This document shows, one piece after another, positions 1-7,370 of a stretch of 64,000 nt of DNA; position 1 is the first letter of the stretch; each line of letters opens with the position of its first letter. The DNA is from DASQMT01 sp963835735 (GTDB lineage Bacteria; Actinomycetota; Thermoleophilia; Solirubrobacterales; Solirubrobacteraceae). The stretch is taken from positions 868,001 to 932,000 of the forward strand of contig CAWIGP010000002.1 in assembly GCA_963835735.1 (NCBI GenBank). The letters are read 5' to 3'. Under the pieces are notes generated by a model. It was given only the letters and a program-made list of their open reading frames with translations, did not search any database and was not told where the DNA came from. Made by a program: the position numbers and the translations under genes.

Positions 1-2
1 AG

Positions 3-293
3 TCCGCCGCGCACTGGATCCGACGGCTGCGCGCCGCGGGCGTGCCGGCGGCGCAGGTGCGCGCGCTCGGCCAGCTCTACGACGATCCGCAGGCGCTCGC
101 GAACGGGCTCGTGCAGGAGGTGCCGGCGCCTGGCGGCGAGACGGTGCGGCTGCTCGGCGGCGTGTTCAAGGTCGACGGCGCGGCAGTGGGCGCGCGCCGC
201 GGCGTCCCGGCGCTCGGCGAGCACACCGACGAGGTCCTCGCCCCACTGCGGGGTCAGATCTTGCAATCCAGCACACCGGAAGGCGGTGCGTGA
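3..293 (+). CDS. CaiB/BaiF family CoA-transferase, C-terminal part (5' end outside window)
   Basis: Only the last 96 residues are present; the reading frame is open from the left edge to a TGA at 291-293. The segment contains the typical class III CoA-transferase tail: a helix ending in GVPAAQV, a region LYDDPQALANGLVQEV, and the closing motif LGEHTDEVLAPL. Family members move CoA between acyl-CoA and a free acid. The stop codon directly abuts the ATG of the next gene (TGAATG), so the two are very probably co-transcribed. Substrate cannot be told from this fragment. Confidence 0.85.
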   Translation, partial: SAAHWIRRLRAAGVPAAQVRALGQLYDDPQALANGLVQEVPAPGGETVRLLGGVFKVDGAAVGARRGVPALGEHTDEVLAPLRGQILQSSTPEGGA

Positions 294-1181
294 ATGCAAG
301 ATCTGACCCTCCAGGAGGCGGCGGCATTCGCCGAGGCCGTCGGCGCGGCGGCCGACCGCACGCTCGACGAGCCCGAGCCGTGGCGACCGGGTGCGCTGCA
401 GGACGATCGCTCCGCACCGCTGGCGGACGCGCTGGCCGCGATCGGCTGGCTGGACCTCGCGGGCGACGCGGAGCTGCTGCCGCTCGCCGGGCCGGCGGCG
501 CTGGAGCTCGGCCGCCGGCTCGCGCCGCTGTCGGAGATCGACGCGCTGCTGGGCGGGAGCCCACTGGCCGGCGATCTCATCCGGCACGGAGCGTCGCGCG
601 CGATCGGCGCACCGCTCGTCGTCTACGCGATCGACCGCGCCGAGCCGCTCACCTACGGCGACGGCGATCTCATCCGGCAAGGAGCGTCGCGCGCGATCGG
701 CGCGCCGCTCGTCGTCTACGCGGTCGACCGCGCCGAGCCGCTCCCCTACGGCGACGCGCTCGGCGTCCACCGCGTGCTCGCGCGGCACGAGATCGGCCGG
801 GCGAGCGACGCCGCGGTCGCAGCGTGGACGGCGGCGAGCGTCGGCTACCTCGCCGGGTTGAGCGAGTGGGCGCTCGGCATCGCGCTCGAGCATGCCCGCG
901 GCCGCCGGGCGTTCGGCACGACACTGGCCGCGCTCGCGCCGGTGCAACAGCGGCTGGCGGACGCGGCGACCGCCGCGCGCGGCCTGCGCCTGCTCGCGGG
1001 CGAGACGCCGGGCCGCGCCGCGCTCGCGCACGCGGGCGTCGCCGCCGTTGACGTCACCGCCGCCTGCCAGCAGGTCGTGGGCGCGATCGGCTTCACGCTC
1101 GAGTTCCCGCTCCAGCGCGCCTACCGGCGCGCCCGCGCCGTGCAGCTCTGGGCCGACGCGCTCATCGCACCGGCGCGCTGA
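294..1181 (+). CDS. Short acyl-CoA dehydrogenase-like protein (beta-type subunit)
   Basis: A protein of 295 residues, much shorter than the usual 380 of acyl-CoA dehydrogenases. The C-terminal four-helix domain is recognisable: RRAFGTTLAALAPVQQRLAD and then QQVVGAIGFTLEFPLQRAYR near residues 250-270. The central beta domain is reduced. Short members of this kind are known to pair with a second dehydrogenase subunit in heteromeric enzymes, for example in actinobacterial steroid side-chain breakdown; that role is inference here. It starts immediately after the CoA-transferase stop. Residues 93-154 contain a tandem in-frame duplication (see the repeat at 570-755), so fold and activity of this copy are uncertain. 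Confidence 0.7.
   Translation: MQDLTLQEAAAFAEAVGAAADRTLDEPEPWRPGALQDDRSAPLADALAAIGWLDLAGDAELLPLAGPAALELGRRLAPLSEIDALLGGSPLAGDLIRHGASRAIGAPLVVYAIDRAEPLTYGDGDLIRQGASRAIGAPLVVYAVDRAEPLPYGDALGVHRVLARHEIGRASDAAVAAWTAASVGYLAGLSEWALGIALEHARGRRAFGTTLAALAPVQQRLADAATAARGLRLLAGETPGRAALAHAGVAAVDVTAACQQVVGAIGFTLEFPLQRAYRRARAVQLWADALIAPAR
570..755 (+). repeat. Tandem 93-bp direct duplication inside the acyl-CoA dehydrogenase-like gene
   Basis: Bases 570-662 and 663-755 are two adjacent copies of 93 bp that differ at only a few positions. Each encodes 31 residues beginning GDLIR and ending PYGD or TYGD. The few differences change H to Q, I to V and T to P, so the copies have begun to diverge. The duplication is in frame. 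Confidence 0.9.
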
Positions 1182-1362
1182 GCTCGCGCGAGGAGCATTT
1201 CCCGCTCGCGCCCGGGGGGTCGCCGGCGAGCACGCGCACGCCGACCGGTCGATCGCGGCGAGCGGGGACGTGGCTCGAGATCAGCTCGCAGGCGACGTCC
1301 AGGATCCGCTCCCGGCCTCCGCCGGGACGGCCGCGCGGGCGGGCAGGGATCGTCGTCGGCAC
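1162..1362 (-). pseudogene. Possible remnant of a TetR-family regulator (N-terminus only)
   Basis: The reverse strand encodes PRGRPGGGRERILDVACELI, which resembles the first helix of TetR regulators, but the expected helix-turn-helix and ligand domain do not follow in any frame. The stretch overlaps the end of the dehydrogenase gene by 20 bases and fills the gap before the next gene. A chance ORF in GC-rich DNA cannot be excluded. Otherwise I see nothing else in 1182-1440. Confidence 0.3.
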
Positions 1363-1449
1363 CGGGCCGATGCGACGAGGCGGGGCAACTCTGCGGCGCC
1401 GCTCGTGTCAATGCCCGGTGAAAGCAAGCGAAAGACCGATGGAGGTCAG

Positions 1450-2022
1450 ATGCTCCGCAAGCTCCGCGCCCGCATGACGTACGCCAACGTGGTCTCGACG
1501 ATCGCGCTCGGCCTGGCGATCGGCGGAGGCACCGCATACGCCGCGACGCGTATCGGCACCAGCAACATCCGCTACCACGCGGTCACCGGATCGAAGCTGT
1601 CGACCGACGCCGTGACGGCTTCCAAGGTGAAGAACAGCGCGCTGTCCGGCTCGGACATCCGCGACAACTCGATCCACTCCGGCGACATCCACAACGGCAC
1701 GCTGCAGGCGGCCGACTTCGTGGGCGGCCAGCTGCCCAAGGGCGACAAGGGCGATCCCGCCACGTCGATCTTCGGCGTCGTCACCAGCGGTGGCGGGCTG
1801 ACGAACTTCAAGAACGTCAGCGCGATCACGGGCACCGGCCCGTACACGATCACGCTGGCCCAGGACGTCAGCAAGTGCGCCGCGGTCGCGACGCTGAACG
1901 GCGGCGGCAACGGCACCATCACCGCCGAGCCGACCCAGGGCAACGTGCAGCAGATCACGGTCCACACGTACGTTGGCACGGTGGAGACGCCGCGCGCGTT
2001 CCAGTTCGCGGTCTACTGCTGA
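1450..2022 (+). CDS. Small secreted protein with pentapeptide-like repeats and a collagen-like stub
   Basis: 190 residues. The ATG at 1450 is preceded by a strong GGAGG at 1441-1445; an upstream ATG at 1411 lacks this. Residues 10-33 form a signal peptide ending GGGTAYAA. Then follow short repeats of the type AVTxSKVKNSALSGSDIRDNS (residues about 45-90), a turn-rich beta-solenoid-like pattern common in exported proteins of Thermoleophilia, then LPKGDKGDPA, a short collagen-like Gly-x-y stub, and a C-terminal beta domain of about 90 residues with one Cys near the middle and one at the end. No enzyme motif. Probably a cell-surface or extracellular protein; function unknown. Confidence 0.75.
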   Translation: MLRKLRARMTYANVVSTIALGLAIGGGTAYAATRIGTSNIRYHAVTGSKLSTDAVTASKVKNSALSGSDIRDNSIHSGDIHNGTLQAADFVGGQLPKGDKGDPATSIFGVVTSGGGLTNFKNVSAITGTGPYTITLAQDVSKCAAVATLNGGGNGTITAEPTQGNVQQITVHTYVGTVETPRAFQFAVYC

Positions 2023-2044
2023 GAGGGGTGGATGCGCGCCGGCC

Positions 2045-3140
2045 TCAGGGCCGGCGCGCGGCGCCGGGGGTGCGGTCGAGAACGAAGCTGCGCCCGCCGA
2101 TCCGCTTGCCGTAGCGGTTCGCGGAGCGTGGCCCCTCGCCGGGCCACGCATACCACTTGTAGCGGCCGTCGACGAGCTTGTATCGGCGCCCGCGGAACCA
2201 CCACTTCTCCTTGAGCTGGAGCTGCGGGCTCCGCGGCCATGTGCTCAGGATCTTGCGGCCGCCGCGGAACAGCTGCACGTTGTAATAGCGCGCGCCGCGC
2301 ACGGCGGTCCAGCGCAGCATCGGCGGCGCGGCGAGCAGCGCTCGCTTGGGGGCGTGCGACCAGGTGCGCGGCGGGCGTGAGAAGAACTCGCGGCTCGCAG
2401 CGTTGCCGGCCTCGTCGGCGAGCGTCAGGACGTACCTGATACTGGGACGCCGTTGCGCACGCGCACGTCCGCGTCATCCCGTCCGGCGACGGCGTCAGCA
2501 CCGTGGTCGGCTCGCCATCGACGCCTGGCGTCCGCGCCACGCTCGCCGACGCAACGGCGGGCCAGCGCAGCCGCACCAGCCGGTCGCCGGTCTCGGCGGT
2601 CGCCCCGCTGGGATCCGGCGGCGTGGCGTCGTAGCGCAGCGGGAAGGACGCGCGAGCCGACGTGACCCACGCGCGTCCCGGCAGGTGGCGACGATCGTCG
2701 CCGAGCCGTTGTCGGGACCGCCGTACGTGACCTTGTCGCAACTGTGCGAGCCCGGACGTGGCGTCCTTGCCCGAAACCGTGAAGGTGACCGGATGCCTGT
2801 ACCAGCCGGCATGGTCCGGCGGGCGGTCGGGCGCCGCCTCGGTCACGAGCGGCGGCGTCTGGTCGAGCTTGATCGTCACGTTTGCGCTGGCCGTGCCGCC
2901 ACCGGTCGCCGCGCAGCCCTCGATTCGCCCCGCCGTGTCGTCCCTGATCGTGACGTCGAGGCAGCCCGACGTCGGTTGACCACCGATCACCGTCCAGTCG
3001 ACGAACACCGGCGTCGTGAACCAAGCGCCATCGCACAACGAGGACTGGTTGCACTCGACGTCGATCTGCGGCAGGGCGTGCGACGCAGCCGGAGCTGCGA
3101 GGCAGGCGCATACGGCGATCGCGGCCGCCAGCCAGCGCAT
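2045..3140 (-). pseudogene. Secreted Ig/fibronectin-like protein gene interrupted by frameshifts
   Basis: Start MRWLAAAIAVCACLAAPAASHA is a clear signal peptide (start 3140, overlapping the stop of the upstream gene). The first 115 residues read in one frame (cysteine-bearing, then LDQTPPLVTEAAPDRPPDHA typical of extracellular Ig-like repeats). The coherent sequence then jumps frame near 2740 (to SCDKVTYGGPDNGSATIVAT), returns near 2680 (SARASFPLRYDATPPDPSG), and shifts again around 2440-2340 before finishing as RWTAVRGARYYNVQLFRGG and a Trp-rich C-terminus. Start-to-stop distance is 1096 bases, one more than a multiple of three. Either decayed or affected by sequence errors; see findings. 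Confidence 0.6.
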
Positions 3141-3141
3141 C

Positions 3142-3828
3142 TCATGCCATCCCGGCATCGCGGCGGACGCGGTCGACCAGCGCCAGGCCGGCCAGCGCGA
3201 CGCCGAGCAGCGCCAGGGCCGCGGCGATCCGGGCCGCCTCCGGCGCCGGGTCGGCCGTCGCGCGGACGGAGCTGACGGCTGTGTTCGTGAAGTTCGGTGG
3301 CGGTGCGGGAGTCGGCCGCGTGACCGCTGGTGCGCGCTCCGGCTTGTCGGCTCGCGACGAGTTGTTCTCGCGCTTCGCGGCGCGCCGGTTCGCGGCGCGC
3401 CGGTTCGCTGCGCGCCGGTTCGCTGCGCGGCGGCTCGCTGCGCGGCGGCTCGCGGCACGCCGGTTCGTGGCGCGCCGGTTCGGGGCGGGCGCGCTCGTCG
3501 TCGGCGTGGCGGGCGGGCTCGACGTTTGCGCGGGCACTTCCGGTGCGCTCGAGACGGGCTCGGGGGGCGGGCTCGTGGCGGCTGGCGCGCTCGAGGACGG
3601 CGGCGGCGCTGGCGGCGCGCTCTGCGCGGGAGCGCTCGGCTGCTTCGCCCGTACCGGTTGCTCGGCGCCTCCCGTGCCTCCGGCGCCGGGCGCTACGTCG
3701 GGTCGCGGTTCCGACGCGTTGGGCGCCGGGTCAGGGTCGGGACTCTGGGCTCGGGCCGTAGGAATCCATGCCAGCGCCAGGGCCAACACACCTAAAAGTA
3801 GCCATCCATTGCGTTGTGCGAGATCCAT
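3142..3828 (-). CDS. Pro/Ala-rich exported protein with polybasic NRRAA repeats and C-terminal membrane anchor
   Basis: About 228 residues from the ATG at 3828 (in-frame ATGs at 3849 and 3870 are alternatives). A signal peptide (WLLLGVLALALAWIPTARAQ) is followed by about 90 residues rich in Pro, Ala and Ser, then seven pentapeptides N/S-R-R-A-A/T (positive charge about +14), a short Pro-rich linker and a C-terminal hydrophobic helix (AALALLGVALAGLALV) with a basic tail. This looks like a wall-spanning stalk anchored in the membrane. It ends two bases before the next gene starts, so they form an operon, and it is co-oriented with the giant repeat protein upstream. No known domain recognised. 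Confidence 0.65.
   Translation of the reverse strand: MDLAQRNGWLLLGVLALALAWIPTARAQSPDPDPAPNASEPRPDVAPGAGGTGGAEQPVRAKQPSAPAQSAPPAPPPSSSAPAATSPPPEPVSSAPEVPAQTSSPPATPTTSAPAPNRRATNRRAASRRAASRRAANRRAANRRAANRRAAKRENNSSRADKPERAPAVTRPTPAPPPNFTNTAVSSVRATADPAPEAARIAAALALLGVALAGLALVDRVRRDAGMA
3376..3483 (-). repeat. 15-bp minisatellite encoding NRRAA pentapeptides
   Basis: About seven tandem 15-bp units (plus-strand form cgcgccggttcgcgg and variants) encode N/S-R-R-A-A/T on the minus strand. Units are close to but not fully identical. Confidence 0.85.
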
Positions 3829-3873
3829 CCAACCTGCCGCAGCTGTCATGCGGACCGTAGTTGGGCGCAACCG

Positions 3874-3889
3874 GCCCGGTCAACCGGGC
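3874..3889. terminator. Hairpin downstream of the giant repeat gene
   Basis: GCCCGGT-CA-ACCGGGC forms a perfect 7-bp stem with a 2-base loop, 53 bases beyond the stop of the repeat-protein gene. No T tract follows, so termination is only a suggestion. Confidence 0.3.
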
Positions 3890-3941
3890 AACGCCGGCCC
3901 TACCCGAATGGGCAGGTACCGGCGGCCCGTGTTGCTTCCGT

Positions 3942-6900
3942 TTAGGACTGGGTCTGCATCACCTCCTGGTTGAGCTTGTTGAGGTTCGCCGCCAGCGCGA
4001 GCGCCAGCGCCGCATTGGTCTGCGTCACCGAGCCGCCACTCCCGGCGCTACCGATGCGCACCGGGGTGTTGTCGTTCGCGGCTCCGAGCTGGAACGCGTT
4101 CGCATCCGCGTCCGCGTCCTGCTTGTTCCATGCCGACTGGCTGGCTGCCTGGACTCCGCCGCACTTGCAGTCGTGGCCGTCGTCCTTCGAGCCGTACCCG
4201 TCGTCCTTCGAACCGTATCCGTCGTCCTTCGAGCCGTACCCATCGTCCTTCGAGCCGTACCCGTCGTCCTTCGGATCGTGGCTGACGGCGTTCGGGACGT
4301 GGCCGCCGCCCTGGGACTGATTGACCGTCTGGTCGGTCTTGTTGGCATTCAGCGCGACGCCGAGGGCCGCGGCGAGGTTCGTCTGGGTGACGTCGCCCGC
4401 CGAGCCACCGGAGTGGTTGTCATCCGGGCAGCCGCACTTCTTCTTGTCATGGCCGCCGCCGATGTCCACCGGCGTGTTGCTGTTCGACGGATACAGCTGG
4501 AACGCGTTCGCATCCGCGTCCGCGTCCTGCTTGCTGGCCGCCTTCTGCTCGACCGCCTGCACGCCGCCGGCCCCACCCTGGGACTGGTCGACGTACTGGT
4601 TGGTCTCGTTCAGGTTCACGCCGATCGCAGCGGCCAGAGCCGCGTTGGTCTGCGTCACCGAACCGCCGCCGCCACCGGACCCGCCGATGTTCACCGGCGT
4701 GTTGGTGTTGGTCGGCTTGACCTGGATCGCGTTCGCATCCGCGTCCGCTTCCTGATCGTTGTAGGCGAACTGGCCGACGGCCTGAACGCCGCCGCCGCAC
4801 TTGCACGAGCCGTCCTGGGACTGCTTGACGGTCTGATCCGTGCTGTTGGCGTTGAGCGCGATGCCCAGCGCCGCAGCCGCGTTGGTCTGCGTGACGTCGC
4901 CGCCACCGCCGCTCTTGTAGTCGTCGGGGCAGCCGCACTTCTTCTTGTCATGGCCACCGCCGATGTCCACCGGCGTGTTGCTGTTCGACGGATACAGCTG
5001 GAACGCGTTGGCGTCCGCATCCGCATCCTGCTTGCTGTCGGCCTTCTGGCCGACGGCCTGAACGCCGCCGCCCGACTGCTCGACCGACTGGCTGGTCTCG
5101 TTCAGGTTCACGCCGATCGCAGCGGCCAGAGCCGCGTTGGTCTGCGTCACCGAACCGCCGCCGCCACCGGACCCGCCGATGTTCACCGGCGTGTTGGTGT
5201 TGGTCGGCTTGACCTGGATCGCGTTCGCATCCGCGTCCGCTTCCTGATCGTTGTAGGCGAACTGGCCGACGGCCTGAACGCCGCCGCCGCACTTGCACGA
5301 GCCGTCCTGGGACTGCTTGACGGTCTGATCCGTGCTGTTGGCGTTGAGCGCGATGCCCAGCGCCGCAGCCGCGTTGGTCTGCGTGACGTCGCCGCCACCG
5401 CCGCTCTTGTAGTCGTCGGGGCAGCCGCACTTCTTCTTGTCATGGCCACCGCCGATGTCCACCGGCGTGTTGCTGTTCGACGGATACAGCTGGAACGCGT
5501 TGGCGTCCGCATCCGCATCCTGCTTGCTGTCGGCCTTCTGGCCGACGGCCTGAACGCCGCCGCCCGACTGCTCGACCGACTGGCTGGTCTCGTTCAGGTT
5601 CACGCCGATCGCAGCGGCCAGAGCCGCGTTGGTCTGCGTCACCGAACCGCCGCCGCCACCGGACCCGCCGATGTTCACCGGCGTGTTGGTGTTGGTCGGC
5701 TTGACCTGGATCGCGTTCGCATCCGCGTCCGCTTCCTGATCGTTGTAGGCGAACTGGCCGACGGCCTGAACGCCGCCGCCGCACTTGCACGAGCCGTCCT
5801 GAGACTGCTTGACGGTCTGATCCGTGCTGTTGGCGTTGAGCGCGATGCCCAGCGCCGCAGCCGCGTTGGTCTGCGTGACGTCGCCGCCACCGCCGCTCTT
5901 GTAGTCATCGGGGCAGCCGCACTTCTTCTTGTCATGGCCACCGCCGATGTCCACCGGCGTGTTGCTGTTCGACGGCTTGAGCTGGATCGCGTTCGCGTCG
6001 GCGTCCGCGTCCTGCTTGCTGCCGGCCTTCTGATCGGCGACCTGCAGGCCGCCCTTACCGCACTTGCAGTCGTCGCCGGCCTGTGACTGGTCGGCGGACT
6101 GCTTGGTCTCGTTGAGGTTCAGCGCCAGCGCGCCGGCAAGCGCCGCGTTGGTCTGCGTCACCGAGCCGGACGAACCGGGGCTGCCGATCCGGACGGCCGT
6201 GTTGTCGTTGGTCGGATGGATCTGCTTTGCGTTCGCCTCCGCGTCCGCGTATTGATCGTTGTAGGCCTGCTGGCCGACGACCTGGGTTCCGCCACCGCCG
6301 CCCTGCGACTGGTTGGCGGTCTGGTCGGTGCTGTTGGCGTTGGCCGCGAGCGCCCCGGCGAGCGCGAGGTTGGTCTGCTCGACCGAACCGTCGTCGCCCG
6401 GGCTGTCGATCCGCACGACCGTGTTGTTGTTGGTCGGATGGATCTGGGTCGCGTCCGCATCCGCGTACGCGTCCTGCTCGCTCTTCGCCTTCTGGTCGGC
6501 CGCCTGGACTCCGCCGCCACCGCACTTGCAGGAGCCGCCGCCCTGTGACTGGTCGGCGGTCTGCTTCGTCTCGTTGGCGTTTCCGGCCAGCGCGCCGGCG
6601 AGCGCCGCGTTGGTCTGGTTCACCGAGCCGCCGTTGCCGGGGCTGTCGATGCGCACGGAGACGTTGCTGTTCGACGGCTTGATCTGCGTCGCGTCGGCAT
6701 CCGCGTCGGCGTGCTGATCGTTGTCGGCCTTCTGCTTGACGGCCTGGGCGCCGCCACCGGAGTGGCAGCAGTCCGAGCCGCCCTGCGCCTGATCGGCCGA
6801 CTGCGTCGTCTGGTTGGCGTTACCAGCCGCCCCGAGCGCACCCGCGGCGTTGGTCTGGTTGACGGATCCGTCGTTGCCCGGGCTGTCGATCCGGACCACG

Positions 6901-7292
6901 ACGTTGTCGTTGGACGGCTTGACCTGCACCGCACCGGCGTTCGCCTCGGCGGACTGGTCGTTGGACGCCTCCTGGTCGACAGCCTGCGTGCCTGCCCCGG
7001 ACTGATCCTGGGACGCCGACTGGTCGGTCTGGTTGGCGTTGCCGGCGAGCGCTGCCGCGCCGGCTGCGTTGGTCTGTGTCACTTCGCCGTTGTCGCCCGG
7101 GCTGAAGATCCGGACGTCGACGTTGCGGTTGCTCGGCGCCACTTGCGCGGCGTTCGAGTCCGCGGTCGCCGACTGCTCGCTGCCGGCTTCCTGGCCGGCC
7201 GCTTGCGTCGGCGCCTGCGCTGCCGCCGTCCCCGCTCCTAAGCCCATCAGGAGCAGGAGGGCGGCGAGCAACGCGAGGACATGCGTTCTCAT
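3942..7292 (-). CDS. Giant secreted Asn/Gln-rich repeat protein (13 repeats), candidate surface fibre subunit
   Basis: 1116 residues. The ATG at 7292 has an AGGAGA ribosome site 7 bases upstream and a signal peptide (MRTHVLALLAALLLLMGLG). The mature protein is 13 repeats of about 70-130 residues, mostly 72-92. Each has the order: Q-A-V-x-Q-x-A-x-x-x-Q, an acidic DADADANA-like strip, Q-L/I/V-x-P-S/T-N-x-N, V-x-I (with RIxSPG in the first five), G-rich turn, V-T-Q-T-N-A-A-L, N-x-N-x-T-x-Q, QSQ and a Gly-rich linker. Many linkers carry Cys pairs (CKCGGG, KKCGCPDD, one CCHSGGG). Regular N/Q ladders resemble curlin-type amyloid or beta-helix repeats in style, but I recognise no named family. No membrane anchor. 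Acidic and glycine-rich; very likely extracellular. Confidence 0.8.
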   Translation of the reverse strand: MRTHVLALLAALLLLMGLGAGTAAAQAPTQAAGQEAGSEQSATADSNAAQVAPSNRNVDVRIFSPGDNGEVTQTNAAGAAALAGNANQTDQSASQDQSGAGTQAVDQEASNDQSAEANAGAVQVKPSNDNVVVRIDSPGNDGSVNQTNAAGALGAAGNANQTTQSADQAQGGSDCCHSGGGAQAVKQKADNDQHADADADATQIKPSNSNVSVRIDSPGNGGSVNQTNAALAGALAGNANETKQTADQSQGGGSCKCGGGGVQAADQKAKSEQDAYADADATQIHPTNNNTVVRIDSPGDDGSVEQTNLALAGALAANANSTDQTANQSQGGGGGTQVVGQQAYNDQYADAEANAKQIHPTNDNTAVRIGSPGSSGSVTQTNAALAGALALNLNETKQSADQSQAGDDCKCGKGGLQVADQKAGSKQDADADANAIQLKPSNSNTPVDIGGGHDKKKCGCPDDYKSGGGGDVTQTNAAAALGIALNANSTDQTVKQSQDGSCKCGGGVQAVGQFAYNDQEADADANAIQVKPTNTNTPVNIGGSGGGGGSVTQTNAALAAAIGVNLNETSQSVEQSGGGVQAVGQKADSKQDADADANAFQLYPSNSNTPVDIGGGHDKKKCGCPDDYKSGGGGDVTQTNAAAALGIALNANSTDQTVKQSQDGSCKCGGGVQAVGQFAYNDQEADADANAIQVKPTNTNTPVNIGGSGGGGGSVTQTNAALAAAIGVNLNETSQSVEQSGGGVQAVGQKADSKQDADADANAFQLYPSNSNTPVDIGGGHDKKKCGCPDDYKSGGGGDVTQTNAAAALGIALNANSTDQTVKQSQDGSCKCGGGVQAVGQFAYNDQEADADANAIQVKPTNTNTPVNIGGSGGGGGSVTQTNAALAAAIGVNLNETNQYVDQSQGGAGGVQAVEQKAASKQDADADANAFQLYPSNSNTPVDIGGGHDKKKCGCPDDNHSGGSAGDVTQTNLAAALGVALNANKTDQTVNQSQGGGHVPNAVSHDPKDDGYGSKDDGYGSKDDGYGSKDDGYGSKDDGHDCKCGGVQAASQSAWNKQDADADANAFQLGAANDNTPVRIGSAGSGGSVTQTNAALALALAANLNKLNQEVMQTQS
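4177..4273 (-). repeat. 21-bp minisatellite encoding DGYGSKD heptapeptides
   Basis: Four full and one partial 21-bp units (plus-strand ccgtcgtccttcgagccgtac) encode KDDGYGS repeats inside repeat 12 of the giant protein, just before a CKCGG motif. Units differ by single bases. Confidence 0.9.
4563..6047 (-). repeat. Three near-identical 492-bp tandem copies within the giant repeat gene
   Basis: Repeats 6+7, 8+9 and 10+11 of the protein form three 164-residue double units. Corresponding positions lie 492 bases apart (for example 4691/5183 and 4938/5430) and long stretches are identical at DNA level, in contrast with the diverged repeats 1-5. The last copy has one extra codon triplet. This implies recent amplification or gene conversion. 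Confidence 0.9.
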
Positions 7293-7370
7293 GTGCTTCT
7301 CCTGTCGAATGGTTGACGGTTCCGTGCGCCGGGATCCGTCCGGCGCGCCGTTGTGGATCCGTCGCCGGCG

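Noticed and set aside
4177..6047. Direct repeats reminiscent of a CRISPR array
   Set aside because: Units are in-frame coding repeats of 21 or 492 bp without unique spacers, and no cas genes are present.
3861..6086. 741-residue open frame on the plus strand across the giant repeat gene
   Set aside because: It mirrors the repeats of the minus-strand gene, has no start context, signal or known motif, and arises from the regular GC-rich codon pattern of the real gene.
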